Program-made: the position numbers and the translations under genes
Shown: in pieces, positions 8,482 through 18,056 of the stretch
Layout: each line of letters starts with the position of its first letter
How positions within the stretch are numbered: position 1 is the stretch's first letter
Assembly: GCF_014779655.1 (NCBI RefSeq)
Contig: NZ_JACXYX010000003.1
Location: forward strand, 267,303 to 331,302
Direction of reading: 5' to 3'
Length of the DNA stretch: 64,000 nt
Source of the DNA: Nocardioides ganghwensis
GTDB lineage: Bacteria; Actinomycetota; Actinomycetes; Propionibacteriales; Nocardioidaceae
The notes under the pieces: generated by a model
Told to the model about the DNA's origin: nothing
What the model saw: only the letters and a program-made list of their open reading frames with translations
The model's database searches: none

Positions 8482-9824
8482 CTCGGCAGCCTCTCGATCA
8501 GCCGCGCATACCAGCGGGCGCCGTCGACGAGGTCGGCGACGCCGATGTGCTCGTCGTAGGAGTGGATGGCCTGGCGCTGCGCCTTGGTCATCCGGAAGGG
8601 GGCGAAGCGGTAGACGTGCTCGCTGATCGCGGTGAAGTGGCGCGAGTCGGTGGCGGCCATCATCACGTAGGGCGTCGCGACGGCCTCGGGGAAGACCTCG
8701 GCGATGCACGCCTCGAGCAGCTCGAAGGGCTCGTCCATCGGCGAGATCGGGGACGGCTCGCCCGACTCGACGACGTCGATGCGGATCGACTCGTCGTCGA
8801 TCGCCGTGCGGACGTGCTCGACCACGCCGGCCACCGTGTCGCCCACCATCACCCGGACGTTGAGCCCGGCCTTGGCGGTCGAGGCGATCACGTTGAGGGC
8901 GGGCGACCCGCTGAGGGTGGTCGTCGCGACCGTCGTACGCGTCATGGCTGCGGCCTCGGGGCCGGCCGCGAGCAGCGCCCGCGTGACCACGGGCGCCAAC
9001 CGGTCCGCGCGCCCGAGCAGGGGCTTGAGGACGGGGCGCAGGGGGAGGGGGACGTGCGGGGCCAGGCGGCGCATCAGCTCCAGCGTCGGAGCGGGTGCCG
9101 AGGCCGGGAACGGGGACTTCTCGATCCGCAGGATGGCGCGGGCGATGCGCGCCGTCGGGCCGTTGCGGGCAGGAGTGGACGCGTGGCCGCCGCGGCCCTC
9201 GGCGACCAGCTCGAGGGAGGTGGTGCCCTTCTCGGTGACGCCGATGACGCCCAGCGGCGACTTCACGCCGGGGAACGCGCCCCCGGCGATCGCACCACCC
9301 TCGTCGAGCACCAGCCACGGCGTCACGCCGCGCTCGCGGAGCACCTCGACCGCCTCCACCGCGGCGGTGCCGCTGACCTCCTCGTCGCAGCCGAACGACA
9401 GCCACACGTCCTGCGCCGGCGCGTGCCCGGCCTCGAGCAGCGACTCGACCGCGTCGCAGATCGCCGCGACGCAGCCCTTGTCGTCGAGGGTGCCGCGACC
9501 CCAGACCGCCGGCCCGACGTCGGAGTCGTGGACCTCGCCGCCGAACGGGTCGTGCCGCCACGGGGCGTCCCCGTCGACGGGCACGACGTCGAGGTGGGCC
9601 ATCAGCACGACCGGCCGCTCGGCGCTCGCGCCCGCCCAGTGGAACAGCAGTCCGTGCGAGCCGACACGGGTCAGGTCGAGGCGCTCGTGCAGCAGCGGGA
9701 ACTGCGCGGCGAGCTCGGCCAGCAGCCGGTCGAAGGCGTCGGTGTCGACGCGCGCGGGGTCGCGGTCGGAGACGGTCGGGAGGCGTACGAGGGCCTGCAG
9801 CGCGGCGACCACGCGGTCGGTCAT
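8478..9824 (-). CDS. M20-family metallopeptidase
   Basis: The 448-residue cytosolic protein has the M20 ligand series: VVLMAHLDVVPVDG (first His), GRGTLDDKGCVAA (bridging Asp), FGCDEEVSGT (catalytic Glu pair), LVLDEGG, and DSRHFTAI near the C-terminus. The middle carries the smaller dimerisation domain (GRGGHASTPARNGPTARIA). It resembles carboxypeptidase/dipeptidase members that release an amino acid from a peptide or acylated amino acid. The ATG follows a TAGGTT box by 6 bases. It is the first gene of a pair with the MFS transporter. Confidence 0.88.
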   Translation of the reverse strand: MTDRVVAALQALVRLPTVSDRDPARVDTDAFDRLLAELAAQFPLLHERLDLTRVGSHGLLFHWAGASAERPVVLMAHLDVVPVDGDAPWRHDPFGGEVHDSDVGPAVWGRGTLDDKGCVAAICDAVESLLEAGHAPAQDVWLSFGCDEEVSGTAAVEAVEVLRERGVTPWLVLDEGGAIAGGAFPGVKSPLGVIGVTEKGTTSLELVAEGRGGHASTPARNGPTARIARAILRIEKSPFPASAPAPTLELMRRLAPHVPLPLRPVLKPLLGRADRLAPVVTRALLAAGPEAAAMTRTTVATTTLSGSPALNVIASTAKAGLNVRVMVGDTVAGVVEHVRTAIDDESIRIDVVESGEPSPISPMDEPFELLEACIAEVFPEAVATPYVMMAATDSRHFTAISEHVYRFAPFRMTKAQRQAIHSYDEHIGVADLVDGARWYARLIERLPR

Positions 9825-9830
9825 GGGCTG

Positions 9831-9836
9831 AACCTA
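9831..9836 (-). promoter_or_regulatory. -10 box TAGGTT, leaderless start
   Basis: TAGGTT on the minus strand ends 6 bases before the ATG of the M20 peptidase gene, and no ribosome binding site is visible. Confidence 0.42.
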
Positions 9837-9902
9837 GCGCCGCCCAGCCGTCCATGAGGGCGCTCTCACGCACAACTCCTGACCACGTCATCCCGCACCG
9901 CG

Positions 9903-10148
9903 CCGTACGGCGACGAGGCCACGTGGGAGAGCCGGCGCCGCTGGCCGCTCGTGCACCGCCGGATGCCCCTCGCGCCGCAGGGCCTCGACCTGCTGCCCGC
10001 GGAGGTGCGCGACCTGCTCGCGGCCTGCGTCAGCCTCGACCCGGCTGCCCGTCCGCTGCTCGCCCAGGTGCGAGCGGCGCTCGAGCCGCTGCGCTCACCA
10101 GCGACCGCGGTGGACGACGTCGTCGCGTCGCGCCCGCCGGGACGGTGA
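9903..10148 (+). pseudogene. C-terminal remnant of a Ser/Thr protein kinase
   Basis: This frame encodes PYGDEATWESRRRWPL, then LPAEVRDLLAACVSLDPAARP and LLAQVRAALEPL, which is the usual end of a bacterial Ser/Thr kinase domain (subdomains X-XI, with the conserved Arg of LDPAARP). A TGA in frame at 9855-9857 cuts it off, and nothing upstream encodes the ATP-binding or catalytic loops. There is a possible ATG at 9960 but the product would be only the last helices. The last 54 bp overlap the 3' end of the convergent nitroreductase gene. I read it as the leftover of a deleted kinase. Confidence 0.6.
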
Positions 10149-10691
10149 CCCCGCCGGGCCGGTGTCGGGCAGCCGGTGGCCGACGGTGATCGCGCCGACC
10201 GGCGCATGGCTGTCCGGGACGCCGAACGCCTCCCGGAAGGTCTCGAGGTGCGCGCCGGGGATGCCGAAGAAGCAGGCGCCGAGGCCCTCGTCGACGGCCG
10301 TCTGGAGGACCAGCAGCGCGGCCATGCCCGCGTCGACGAACCAGTAGGGCACCGGCCAGCGGTCCTCGCTCCGGTCGGTCCACCCCTTGTCGGGCTGCGC
10401 GTAGCGGTCGAGGTACGCCGCCTTGCTCGTCAGCGGGACGATCACGACCGGGGCCGTACGCATCCCGTCGAGCCAGGCGTTGTGGTCGTCGGAGCCGGCG
10501 CCGGTCGACTCCCAGAACAGTGCGACGTCGTCGGGGGTGTCGAGCACCAGGAACGCCCACCCCTGCGTGAAGCCTGCGTTGGGGGCGCGCTGGGCGTGCT
10601 CGAGCATCCGGTCGACGACCGCCGGGTCGACCGGTGCGTCGGCGTAGCGGCGCACCATCCGCCGGCGGCGTACGACCTCACGGAACTCCAT
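10095..10691 (-). CDS. Nitroreductase-family flavoprotein
   Basis: The 198-residue protein begins MEFREVVRRRRMVRRYADAP, the typical FMN-phosphate-binding start of nitroreductases, followed by RAPNAGFTQGWAFLVL and, near the end, GLGACFFGIPG and AITVGHRLPD. Such enzymes use FMN and NAD(P)H to reduce nitro groups, quinones or similar compounds; the substrate here is unknown. The C-terminal tail (SPSRRARRDDVVHRGRW) runs over the kinase remnant on the other strand and is probably not conserved. It is divergent from the histidine-degradation operon. Confidence 0.82.
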   Translation of the reverse strand: MEFREVVRRRRMVRRYADAPVDPAVVDRMLEHAQRAPNAGFTQGWAFLVLDTPDDVALFWESTGAGSDDHNAWLDGMRTAPVVIVPLTSKAAYLDRYAQPDKGWTDRSEDRWPVPYWFVDAGMAALLVLQTAVDEGLGACFFGIPGAHLETFREAFGVPDSHAPVGAITVGHRLPDTGPAGSPSRRARRDDVVHRGRW

Positions 10692-10796
10692 GTCCCCATC
10701 ATCGTGGTTCCGAGCCTCGGAACCACGTCTCAGATCCGAGACGACTTGCCGCGGGCGCTCGTTGACCCCACGCTGCGATCCCGGTGGACTGGCCGC

Positions 10797-12008
10797 ATGG
10801 CCGAGACCCCCGACTTCGAGCAGATGTGGCGCGACCTCGCGCCGGTCGGACGGTCGGCGTCCTCGGGCGGCTACTTCCGCCAACCGTGGGCGTCGGCCGA
10901 GACCGAGCTGCGGTCGTGGTTCGCCGAGGCCTGCGCCGCACGAGGGCTCACCGTGGAGACCGACGGCATCGGCAACCAGGTCGCGTGGTGGTCTCCGGAC
11001 GCCGCGTCCGACGCGCCGGGCGTGCTGACCGGCTCCCACCTCGACTCCGTGCTCGACGGCGGGGCGTACGACGGGCCGCTGGGCGTGGTGTCGGCGCTGG
11101 CGGCGGTCGACCGCCTGCGTGATCGCGGCTTCGAGCCGAGCCGGCCGCTGGGCATCGGCGTCTTCGTCGAGGAGGAGGGCTCGCGCTTCGGGCGCGCCTG
11201 CCTCGGCTCCCGGCTGGTCGCCGGTGCGACGACCTGGGACGCAGCCCGCGAGCTGCGCGACCGCGACGGTGTCTTCCTCGCCGACGCCGTCGAGGCGGCC
11301 GGCCTCGATCCCTCGGCCGGGCTGCTGTCGCTCGACCGGGTCGGCACCTTCGTCGAGCTGCACGTCGAGCAGGGCCGCGACCTCGTCGACCGCGACGTCG
11401 CCGTCGGCCTCGCCAGCGAGATCTGGCCGCACGGCCGCTGGCGCTTCGACTTCGCCGGACAGGCCAACCACGCGGGCAGCACGCGCATGGAGGACCGGCG
11501 CGACCCGATGCTCACCTATGCGATGACCGCGCTCGCCGCCAACAAGCAGGCGCGGCTCGCCGGGCAGCGCGCCACTTTCGGGCGGATCGCGGTCGAGCCC
11601 AACGGCACCAACGCGGTCCCGTCGCTCGTCACCGCCTGGCTCGACGCGCGCGCCTCCTCCGACGACGCCCTCGCCGAGCTGGTCGCAGCGATCGAGCGGC
11701 AGGCCGACGACCGCGCCGGTCGCGACGGCACCTCGCTCACCGTCACCGCGGAGTCCGTCTCCGGTTCGGTCGCCTTCGACCCCGACCTGGCCACGCGGCT
11801 GGCCGGGCTCGGCGACTGGCCCGTCATCCCGACCCAGGCCGGCCACGACGCCGGCATCCTGTCCGACGCGGGCGTCCCGACCGCCATGGTCTTCGTCCGC
11901 AACCCGACCGGGGTCTCCCACTCGCCGGACGAGCACGCCGAGACCGCCGACTGCCTGGCCGGGGTCGAGGCGCTCGCCGACGTGCTGGCCGAGCTGGCGG
12001 GCGCATGA
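10797..12008 (+). CDS. M20 amidohydrolase (allantoate amidohydrolase family) in a hut operon
   Basis: The 403-residue protein has the M20 amidohydrolase/carbamoylase layout: [20 protein letters not shown] (metal-binding His/Asp), [10 protein letters not shown] (catalytic Glu pair), [21 protein letters not shown], and TQAGHDAG with [10 protein letters not shown] at the end. Family members hydrolyse allantoate, N-carbamoyl amino acids or similar. Because it is translationally coupled (ATGA) to hutF, whose product is N-formyl-L-glutamate, the natural inference is that it is the deformylase replacing HutG. That substrate is not proven by sequence. ATG at 10797 starts just before the conserved region. 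Confidence 0.82.
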   Translation: MAETPDFEQMWRDLAPVGRSASSGGYFRQPWASAETELRSWFAEACAARGLTVETDGIGNQVAWWSPDAASDAPGVLTGSHLDSVLDGGAYDGPLGVVSALAAVDRLRDRGFEPSRPLGIGVFVEEEGSRFGRACLGSRLVAGATTWDAARELRDRDGVFLADAVEAAGLDPSAGLLSLDRVGTFVELHVEQGRDLVDRDVAVGLASEIWPHGRWRFDFAGQANHAGSTRMEDRRDPMLTYAMTALAANKQARLAGQRATFGRIAVEPNGTNAVPSLVTAWLDARASSDDALAELVAAIERQADDRAGRDGTSLTVTAESVSGSVAFDPDLATRLAGLGDWPVIPTQAGHDAGILSDAGVPTAMVFVRNPTGVSHSPDEHAETADCLAGVEALADVLAELAGA

Positions 12009-13342
12009 CGGCGTACCTCCTCGAGCGGGCCTGGCTGGGGGACCGGTTCGCCGACGACGTGCTCGTGGAGGTCGAGGACGGCCGCTTCGCCTCGGTCACC
12101 CCCGACTCCGACCCGCCGCGCGCGGTCCCGGTCCGCGGCCTGGTCGTCCCGGGCCTCGCCGACACCCACAGCCACGCCTTCCACCGCGCGCTCCGCGGAC
12201 GCACCCAGCGCGAGCGCGGCTCGTTCTGGACCTGGCGCGACCAGATGTACGCCGTCGCCGCGCGGCTCGACCCCGACACCTACCTGGCCCTCGCCCGGGC
12301 GACGTACCGCGAGATGGCGGCCGCCGGGATCACCTGCGTCGGGGAGTTCCACTACCTCCACCACCAGCCCGACGGGACGCCGTACGTCGACCCCGACGAG
12401 ATGGGCGCGGCCCTGGTCGAGGCGGCCCGGCAGGCCGGCATCCGGATCACCCTGCTCGACACGCTCTACCTCTCGTCCGGCTTCGGGGCGCCTCCGGAGG
12501 GCGCACAGGTGCGCTACAGCGACGGCTCGGTGGAGCGCTGGGTGGAGCGGGTCGACGGTCTCGAGGCCGGCGTCGCTCGCACCTCGGCCAGCGGGGGCCA
12601 CGCCACCGTCGGCGCGGCCGTCCACTCCGTGCGCGCGGTGCCCGCGGACGACCTCGGGACCGTGGCGTCGTGGGTCGGCGACCGACCGTTCCACGTGCAC
12701 CTGTCCGAGCAGGTCGCCGAGAACACCGCCTGCCTCGAGGCGTACGGCGTCACGCCCACGCGGCTGCTCGCCGACCACGGCCTGCTGCGCCCGACGACCA
12801 GCCTCGTCCACGCCACCCACCTGACCGACGAGGACGTCGCGCTGATCGGGCGGGCCGGGTCCTGGGCGAGCTTCTGCCCGACCACCGAGCGCGACCTCGG
12901 CGACGGCATCGGGCCGTCGCGCCGCCTGCACGACGCCGGCGCCCGGCTCACCCTCGGCTCCGACAGCCACGCGGTGATCGACCTCTTCGAGGAGATGCGC
13001 GCCGTCGAGCTCGACGAGCGGCTCGCCACCCAGCAGCGCGGGCACTGGACGGCCGCCGAGTTGCTCACCGCCGCCACGACCGACGGCCACGCCTCACTCG
13101 GCTGGCCCGACGCGGGCGCGATCGCCGTCGGGCAGCGCGCCGACCTCGTCGTGCTCGACCCCGCCTCGCCGCGCACCGCCGGGACCGGCCGCGACGAGAA
13201 CACCGTCGTCTTCGCCGCCGTCGCCGAGGACGTGCGCCGTGTGATGGCCGACGGCAGGTGGGTCGTCGAGGACGGCGACCGCGCCGCGATCGGCCGCGAG
13301 CTCGACGACGTGATCACCCGGATCGGGGAGGAGCAGGCATGA
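12005..13342 (+). CDS. hutF: Formimidoylglutamate deiminase
   Basis: The 445-residue amidohydrolase-superfamily protein carries the metal site [11 protein letters not shown] (His55, His57), the hutF-specific stretch [16 protein letters not shown], the FHVHLSEQ strand with a further metal His, and [13 protein letters not shown] with the catalytic Asp. It converts N-formimidoyl-L-glutamate to N-formyl-L-glutamate and ammonia in the histidine-degradation route. It overlaps both neighbours by 4 bp (ATGA at 12005-12008 and 13339-13342), so the three genes form one operon. Confidence 0.92.
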   Translation: MTAYLLERAWLGDRFADDVLVEVEDGRFASVTPDSDPPRAVPVRGLVVPGLADTHSHAFHRALRGRTQRERGSFWTWRDQMYAVAARLDPDTYLALARATYREMAAAGITCVGEFHYLHHQPDGTPYVDPDEMGAALVEAARQAGIRITLLDTLYLSSGFGAPPEGAQVRYSDGSVERWVERVDGLEAGVARTSASGGHATVGAAVHSVRAVPADDLGTVASWVGDRPFHVHLSEQVAENTACLEAYGVTPTRLLADHGLLRPTTSLVHATHLTDEDVALIGRAGSWASFCPTTERDLGDGIGPSRRLHDAGARLTLGSDSHAVIDLFEEMRAVELDERLATQQRGHWTAAELLTAATTDGHASLGWPDAGAIAVGQRADLVVLDPASPRTAGTGRDENTVVFAAVAEDVRRVMADGRWVVEDGDRAAIGRELDDVITRIGEEQA

Positions 13343-14529
13343 CGACCACCGTCATCACCGGCATCGGGGAGCTGGTGACCAACGACCCCGCCCGCGCCGA
13401 GCAGGGCGGGCTCCTCGGCCTGCTGACCGACGCCGCGGTCGTGGTCGAGGGCAGGCGGATCGCCTGGGTCGGCCCGGCCGCCGACGCCCCCGACGCCGAC
13501 GTGCAGGTCGACGCCGGCGGGCGCGCGGTCATCCCCGGCTTCGTCGACTCCCACAGCCACCTCGTCTTCGCCGGTGACCGCTCGGCCGAGTTCGAGGCAC
13601 GGATGACCGGTCAGCCCTACACCGCCGGCGGCATCCGCACGACGGTCGCGCGGACCCGTGCCGCCACCGACGAGCAGCTCACTTCCCACGTCGCCCGGCT
13701 CGTCGCCGAGATGCGGACCCAGGGCACCACCACCGTCGAGATCAAGAGCGGCTACGGGTTGTCGGTCCACGACGAGGCACGCAGTCTCGCGGTGGCCCGC
13801 CAGTTCACCGACGAGACCACGTTCCTCGGTGCCCACGTCGTCCCCGCCGACACCACCCCCGAGGACTACGTCGCTCTCGTCACCGGCCCCATGCTCGCGG
13901 CGGCAGCACCGCACGCCCGGTGGATCGACGTGTTCTGCGAGGACGGCGCCTTCGACGTCGACCAGGCACGGGCCATCCTGCAGGCCGGCACCGACAGCGG
14001 CCTGCGCGGGCGGCTCCACGCCAACCAGCTGACGTACGGAGGCGGCGTACGGCTGGCCTGCGAGCTCGGCCTGGTCGCCGTCGACCACTGCACGTTCCTC
14101 GCCGACGCCGACGTGGACGCGCTCGTGTCGAGCGGCACCATCGCGACCCTGCTGCCGGGCGTGGAGTTCTCCACCCGGCAGCCCTACCCCGACGCCCGCG
14201 GCCTGCTCGACGCGGGCGTACGCGTGGCGCTGGCCAGCGACTGCAACCCGGGCTCGTGCTTCACCTCCTCGATGGCGCTGTGCATCGCGCTCGCCGTGCG
14301 CGAGATGCGGATGAGTCCCGCCGAGGCGCTGCACGCCGCCACCGCGACGGGCGCCGCCGCCCTCGACCGTGACGACGTCGGCGTGCTCGCCCCCGGCAAG
14401 GCCGCCGACCTCGTCCTCCTCGACGCGCCGTCCCACGTCCACCTCGCCTACCGCCCCGGCGTCCCGCTCGTGGCCGGGGTCTGGCAGGCCGGGCGACCGG
14501 TGGTCGGCACCCCGGGATGGTCGGGATAG
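13339..14529 (+). CDS. hutI: Imidazolonepropionase
   Basis: The 396-residue amidohydrolase has [20 protein letters not shown] (metal ligands His72 and His74), the family segment [29 protein letters not shown], and [10 protein letters not shown] containing the catalytic Asp. It opens the ring of 4-imidazolone-5-propanoate to give formimidoylglutamate, the substrate of HutF upstream. It is the last gene of the operon. The two earlier steps (histidase and urocanase) are not in this window. The stop is followed by the repeat-rich intergenic block. Confidence 0.93.
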   Translation: MTTTVITGIGELVTNDPARAEQGGLLGLLTDAAVVVEGRRIAWVGPAADAPDADVQVDAGGRAVIPGFVDSHSHLVFAGDRSAEFEARMTGQPYTAGGIRTTVARTRAATDEQLTSHVARLVAEMRTQGTTTVEIKSGYGLSVHDEARSLAVARQFTDETTFLGAHVVPADTTPEDYVALVTGPMLAAAAPHARWIDVFCEDGAFDVDQARAILQAGTDSGLRGRLHANQLTYGGGVRLACELGLVAVDHCTFLADADVDALVSSGTIATLLPGVEFSTRQPYPDARGLLDAGVRVALASDCNPGSCFTSSMALCIALAVREMRMSPAEALHAATATGAAALDRDDVGVLAPGKAADLVLLDAPSHVHLAYRPGVPLVAGVWQAGRPVVGTPGWSG

Positions 14530-14572
14530 TCGGGGTAGGCGAGATAGGCGAGATAAGGCGGGGCAGGCGGGA

Positions 14573-14744
14573 TAGTCCAGTGGGAAGTGGCTGCTGTGGA
14601 CGCCTCGCCACGACCATCCGTCACTGGACTACCCGGCCGGGTCGCGGAGCCCGGTAGTCCAGTGGGAAGTGGCTACGGAAGACGCCGGTTTCGAGCCAGA
14701 CGTCACTGGACCACCCGGCTGGGCAGCCACCAACCACTGGACTA
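14573..14744. repeat. Two tandem hairpin units with TAGTCCAGTG / CACTGGACTA arms
   Basis: Unit 1 runs from TAGTCCAGTG (14573) to CACTGGACTA (14622-14631) and unit 2 from TAGTCCAGTG (14655) to CACTGGACCA (14704-14713). The first 20 bases of each unit are identical (TAGTCCAGTGGGAAGTGGCT) and each would fold into a 10-bp stem with a loop of about 40 bases. A third right-hand arm, CACTGGACTA, is at 14735-14744. The units lie just after hutI. They may work as an mRNA-end structure or be a repeat family. Confidence 0.7.
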
Positions 14745-14763
14745 CCCCCCGGGGGCTCCCGGA

Positions 14764-14859
14764 CTACCTCAGACCCCCGCCGTACGCCGCCGCGCGCCCC
14801 GTCTGAGGTAGCCGGCCACCCACGAATAGGGCACGCGCCCGATGTCCGTGCCTACCTCA
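14764..14859. repeat. Inverted CTACCTCAGAC / GTCTGAGGTAG pair plus a third copy
   Basis: CTACCTCAGAC at 14764-14774 pairs perfectly with GTCTGAGGTAG at 14801-14811. A further CTACCTCAG lies at 14852-14860, upstream of the 38-aa peptide gene. The spacing allows either an RNA hairpin ending the block above or a set of binding sites for a regulator of the following genes. Confidence 0.5.
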
Positions 14860-14918
14860 GCGACGGAATCTCTACTCACGGTCCCACCGAGGGGCCGGAC
14901 GAGAAGAGGAGAACCACC

Positions 14919-15035
14919 ATGTACACGACCGACAACTTCCTGAGTGCCGAGATCGCCTACCGACAGGCCAAGGTGAGGAAGGACTACAGCCAGCGCCGCT
15001 GGACCCGTGTCCGTCCCGACGACACCCAGAAGTGA
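14919..15035 (+). CDS. 38-aa basic peptide upstream of the LuxR regulator
   Basis: The ORF starts at ATG 14919 with AGAGGAG 7-8 bases upstream, one of the strongest ribosome binding sites in the window. The product (MYTTDNFLSAEIAYRQAKVR...) is helical and rich in Arg/Lys, with no signal or membrane segment. Its TGA overlaps the GTG start of the large LuxR-type gene in a GTGA motif, so translation of the two is likely coupled. The peptide could be a leader or a partner of the regulator; I do not recognise the family. Confidence 0.65.
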   Translation: MYTTDNFLSAEIAYRQAKVRKDYSQRRWTRVRPDDTQK

Positions 15036-18019
15036 GCCACACTGCGATCGACCCGCGCGTGTCGGACCGGCAGGACACAATGTCGTCCGTGCCGGCCCTG
15101 CGGACCACCGATCTCATCGGACGCGATGCCGAGCTGGAGCAGCTGACTGCCCAGCTCGGCATTCGCACGTCCGGGGGCGGCCGGCCGGTCGAGCAGAGCG
15201 TCCGGGCGATGCTCCTCGGCGGTGACGCCGGCGTCGGCAAGACCCGCGTGCTGATGGCGCTGCGCGACGCCGCGCTCGAGGCGGGCTGGCAGGTCGTCGC
15301 GGGCCACTGCCTCGACCTCGCGGACTCCTCCCTGCCCTACCTCCCCTTCTCCGAGGTCCTCGGCATCGCGATCACCGAGCACCCCGACGTCGCGTCCCGC
15401 GTCCTCGAGCAGCACCCCACGCTCGCGCGCCTCCAGCCCGGCCGACGCATCCGCAGCAGCGAGACCGCGTCCGGCGACCAGGCCCTCGACCGGGGCAACG
15501 TCTACGACGCGTTCGGCGACCTCCTCTCCGCCGTCGCCGAGCAGGCGCCGCTCCTCGTCGTGGTCGAGGACGCCCACTGGGCCGACGAGTCCACCCGCGA
15601 CATGCTGAGCTTCCTGTTCTCCCGCCCCGTGCCGGGCGTCTCGCTCGTCGTCTCCTACCGCGCCGACGACCTCCACCGCCGTCACCCGCTGCGGCGCCAG
15701 GTCGCGGAGTGGCTGCGGCTGCGGGGCGTCGACCGGCTCCAGCTCGAGCCGCTGACCGACGACGCCGTACGCCGCCTCGTCCGCGCGCTGCACCCCGCGA
15801 CGATGTCCGAGGCTGAGTACGTCTCCATCGTCGACCGCGCCGAGGGCAACCCGTTCTTCGTCGAGGAGCTCGTCGGTGCCGCGTGGTCGGGCCAGGTGCC
15901 GGGCGAGCTCGCCGACCTCCTCCTCGTCCGCCTCGACCGCCTCGACGAGCCCACCCGCCGGGTCGTGCGGATCGTCTCGGTCGCCGGCCGACAGGTGAGC
16001 CACGGCCTGCTGGCCGAGGTCTCCGACCTCGCTCCCGCCGAGCTCGAGGCGGCCCTGCGCACCGCCGTCGAGGCCAACGTCCTCGTCGCCTCGCGCGGCG
16101 GCACGTACGCCTTCCGGCACGCGCTGCTCGGCGAGGCCGTCTACGACGACCTGCTGCCCGGCGAGCGGATGCGGCTGCACGCCGACTTCGTGTCGGCGCT
16201 GGGGGAGGGGCGGGCCATCGGCACGGCTGCCGAGCTCGCCCAGCACGCCCGCCGCGCCGACGACCGGCCGGTCGCGATCCGCGCCTCGATCGAGGCGGGC
16301 GAGGAGGCCCTCGCCGTCGGTGGGCCGTCCGAGGCGGCGACCCACCTCCTCGACGCGCTGGAGCTCATCGACACCTCCCGCACCCCGGTCCCCGACGTGG
16401 ACGCGTCCGCCCTGGCCCGCCGCTGCGCCGACGCGCTGGTCGCGTCCGGGCGGGTTCCCAAGGCGGTCAAGGTGCTGCGCGCCCGCCTGGCCACCCTGCC
16501 GGAGGAGGGGGCCGACCTCGACCGGGGCCAGCTCATGACGGCCCTCGCGTCGGCGCTCATGCTGACCGACACCACCGACTCCCCGCGCGAGATCGCCGCC
16601 GCGGCCGTCGAGCTGCTGCGGGGCGGTCCGCCCAAGCTGGTCGCCCGCGCGCTGCTCGTGCACGCCCAGAGCCTCCTCGGGTGGGAGGTCGACGACGCGC
16701 GCGCCGTGGCGCTGCAGGCCCTCGAGATCGCGGAGCGCCACGACCTCACCAACCTGGCCGTCGAGCTGCACGCCACGGTGGCCGGCCTCGACCCCGCGGG
16801 CGGGGCGAGCCCCAGCGCCGGGTGGCGGGCCGCGGCCGACCGTGCCCGGCAGGCCGGACTCATCGAGCCCGAGCTGCGCGCCCTCTACCTGCTCGGCCGG
16901 CTCCACCAGGACGAGGGCGAGCTCGACACCGCCATCGATGTCTACCGCGAGGTGATCGCGCGCAGCGAGGTGGGCGGGCTCATCTGGTCGCCCTACCCCG
17001 CCGAGTCGCGGCTGCTGCTGGCCGTGGCCCTCACCCACCAGGGGCGCCTCGACGAGGCCTGGGAGCTGCTCGACGTCAGCGGCCAGAACCCGCCGATGGT
17101 CTTCGAGTGGCTCTACTTCGCCCACCAGATGCTCATCACCATCGGCATCCGGGGCGAACCCAAGCCGAAGGCACTCGAGCGGCTCCGCGACTACTGGGGC
17201 ACCGACGGCCTCACCGCCCTGTCGGCCGCGAGCGCCGAGCTGATGGCAGCGGCCGCCGTCGGCGACGCGGCGCGGGCCGTCGCGGTCTACGACGACGTGG
17301 TCGCCGTCGTCGTGCCCCTGTGGCACGAGTGGTTCCAGGCCCGGCTGCGGCTCGCCACCCTCACCGTCGCCGCGCTCGCCTCGGCCGCCCCTCGCCAGAG
17401 CGCCGAGGAGCGCCAGGCCGCGGCCGCGGACGTCGAGCGCCTGATGGGAGACGGGGCGCGCGTCATCGACTTCTACGCCCCCTACGACGGCAGCCACGGC
17501 CCCGAGTACCGCATGTGGGTCGCCCGCCGCACCGCCGAGCACCTGCGGTGGCGATGGCTCGCGCAGGTCGACCCGCCCTCGGCCGAGGAGCTCGTCGACG
17601 CCTGGCGGGCCGCGGAGGAGACCGCCGTCGCCTTCGGCAGCGTCCCCGAGATCGCCCAGGCCCGCGTACGCCTCGCCGGGGTCCTGCGCGCCACCGGCGA
17701 TGCGGCCGGTGCCCGCCAGGTCGCCGACCTCGCGCGCGAGGCGGCGCACGCGATCGGGTCCCGGCACCTGGTCGCCGAGCTCACCGCGCAGGGCTCGACA
17801 GCGTCGCCCGCCGCGTCCACCGAGGTCACCGCGCTCACCCCGCGCGAGTCGGAGATCCTCGCCCTCGTCGCGGAGGGACGCTCCAACGGCGAGATCGGCA
17901 AGCAGCTCTTCATCAGCACCAAGACCGTGTCGGTCCACGTCTCCAACGTGCTCGCCAAGCTCGATGCCGCCTCGCGCACCGAGGCCGTCGCGGTCGCCCG
18001 GCGTCGCGGGCTGCTCTGA
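15032..18019 (+). CDS. Large ATP-binding LuxR-family (LAL) transcriptional regulator
   Basis: The 995-residue protein has an AAA/STAND ATPase at the N-terminus with Walker A GGDAGVGKT (around residues 64-72) and Walker B LLVVVEDAHW, a long helical middle resembling TPR-type repeats (residues 400-900), and a C-terminal LuxR helix-turn-helix: LTPRESEILALVAEGRSNGE then STKTVSVHVSNVLAKL. This is the MalT-like LAL architecture in which a ligand bound by the middle region and ATP switch the protein to a DNA-binding activator. The target genes and ligand are unknown. GTG at 15032 overlaps the preceding peptide gene; ATG at 15080 is an alternative start. Confidence 0.88.
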   Translation: MSHTAIDPRVSDRQDTMSSVPALRTTDLIGRDAELEQLTAQLGIRTSGGGRPVEQSVRAMLLGGDAGVGKTRVLMALRDAALEAGWQVVAGHCLDLADSSLPYLPFSEVLGIAITEHPDVASRVLEQHPTLARLQPGRRIRSSETASGDQALDRGNVYDAFGDLLSAVAEQAPLLVVVEDAHWADESTRDMLSFLFSRPVPGVSLVVSYRADDLHRRHPLRRQVAEWLRLRGVDRLQLEPLTDDAVRRLVRALHPATMSEAEYVSIVDRAEGNPFFVEELVGAAWSGQVPGELADLLLVRLDRLDEPTRRVVRIVSVAGRQVSHGLLAEVSDLAPAELEAALRTAVEANVLVASRGGTYAFRHALLGEAVYDDLLPGERMRLHADFVSALGEGRAIGTAAELAQHARRADDRPVAIRASIEAGEEALAVGGPSEAATHLLDALELIDTSRTPVPDVDASALARRCADALVASGRVPKAVKVLRARLATLPEEGADLDRGQLMTALASALMLTDTTDSPREIAAAAVELLRGGPPKLVARALLVHAQSLLGWEVDDARAVALQALEIAERHDLTNLAVELHATVAGLDPAGGASPSAGWRAAADRARQAGLIEPELRALYLLGRLHQDEGELDTAIDVYREVIARSEVGGLIWSPYPAESRLLLAVALTHQGRLDEAWELLDVSGQNPPMVFEWLYFAHQMLITIGIRGEPKPKALERLRDYWGTDGLTALSAASAELMAAAAVGDAARAVAVYDDVVAVVVPLWHEWFQARLRLATLTVAALASAAPRQSAEERQAAAADVERLMGDGARVIDFYAPYDGSHGPEYRMWVARRTAEHLRWRWLAQVDPPSAEELVDAWRAAEETAVAFGSVPEIAQARVRLAGVLRATGDAAGARQVADLAREAAHAIGSRHLVAELTAQGSTASPAASTEVTALTPRESEILALVAEGRSNGEIGKQLFISTKTVSVHVSNVLAKLDAASRTEAVAVARRRGLL

Positions 18020-18056
18020 CGTGCAACGCAGCGGACACGTGGGGCGTCCCACCCCT

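Noticed and set aside
4906..8559. Plus-strand open frame of 1217 codons across 5-8.5 kb
   Set aside because: It crosses several well-supported genes on both strands, and its translation is Arg/Pro/Gly-rich without any domain.
14530..14918. tRNA genes in the hairpin-rich stretch after hutI
   Set aside because: The arms do not form a cloverleaf, and no T-loop GTTCGA-type or CCA end is seen.
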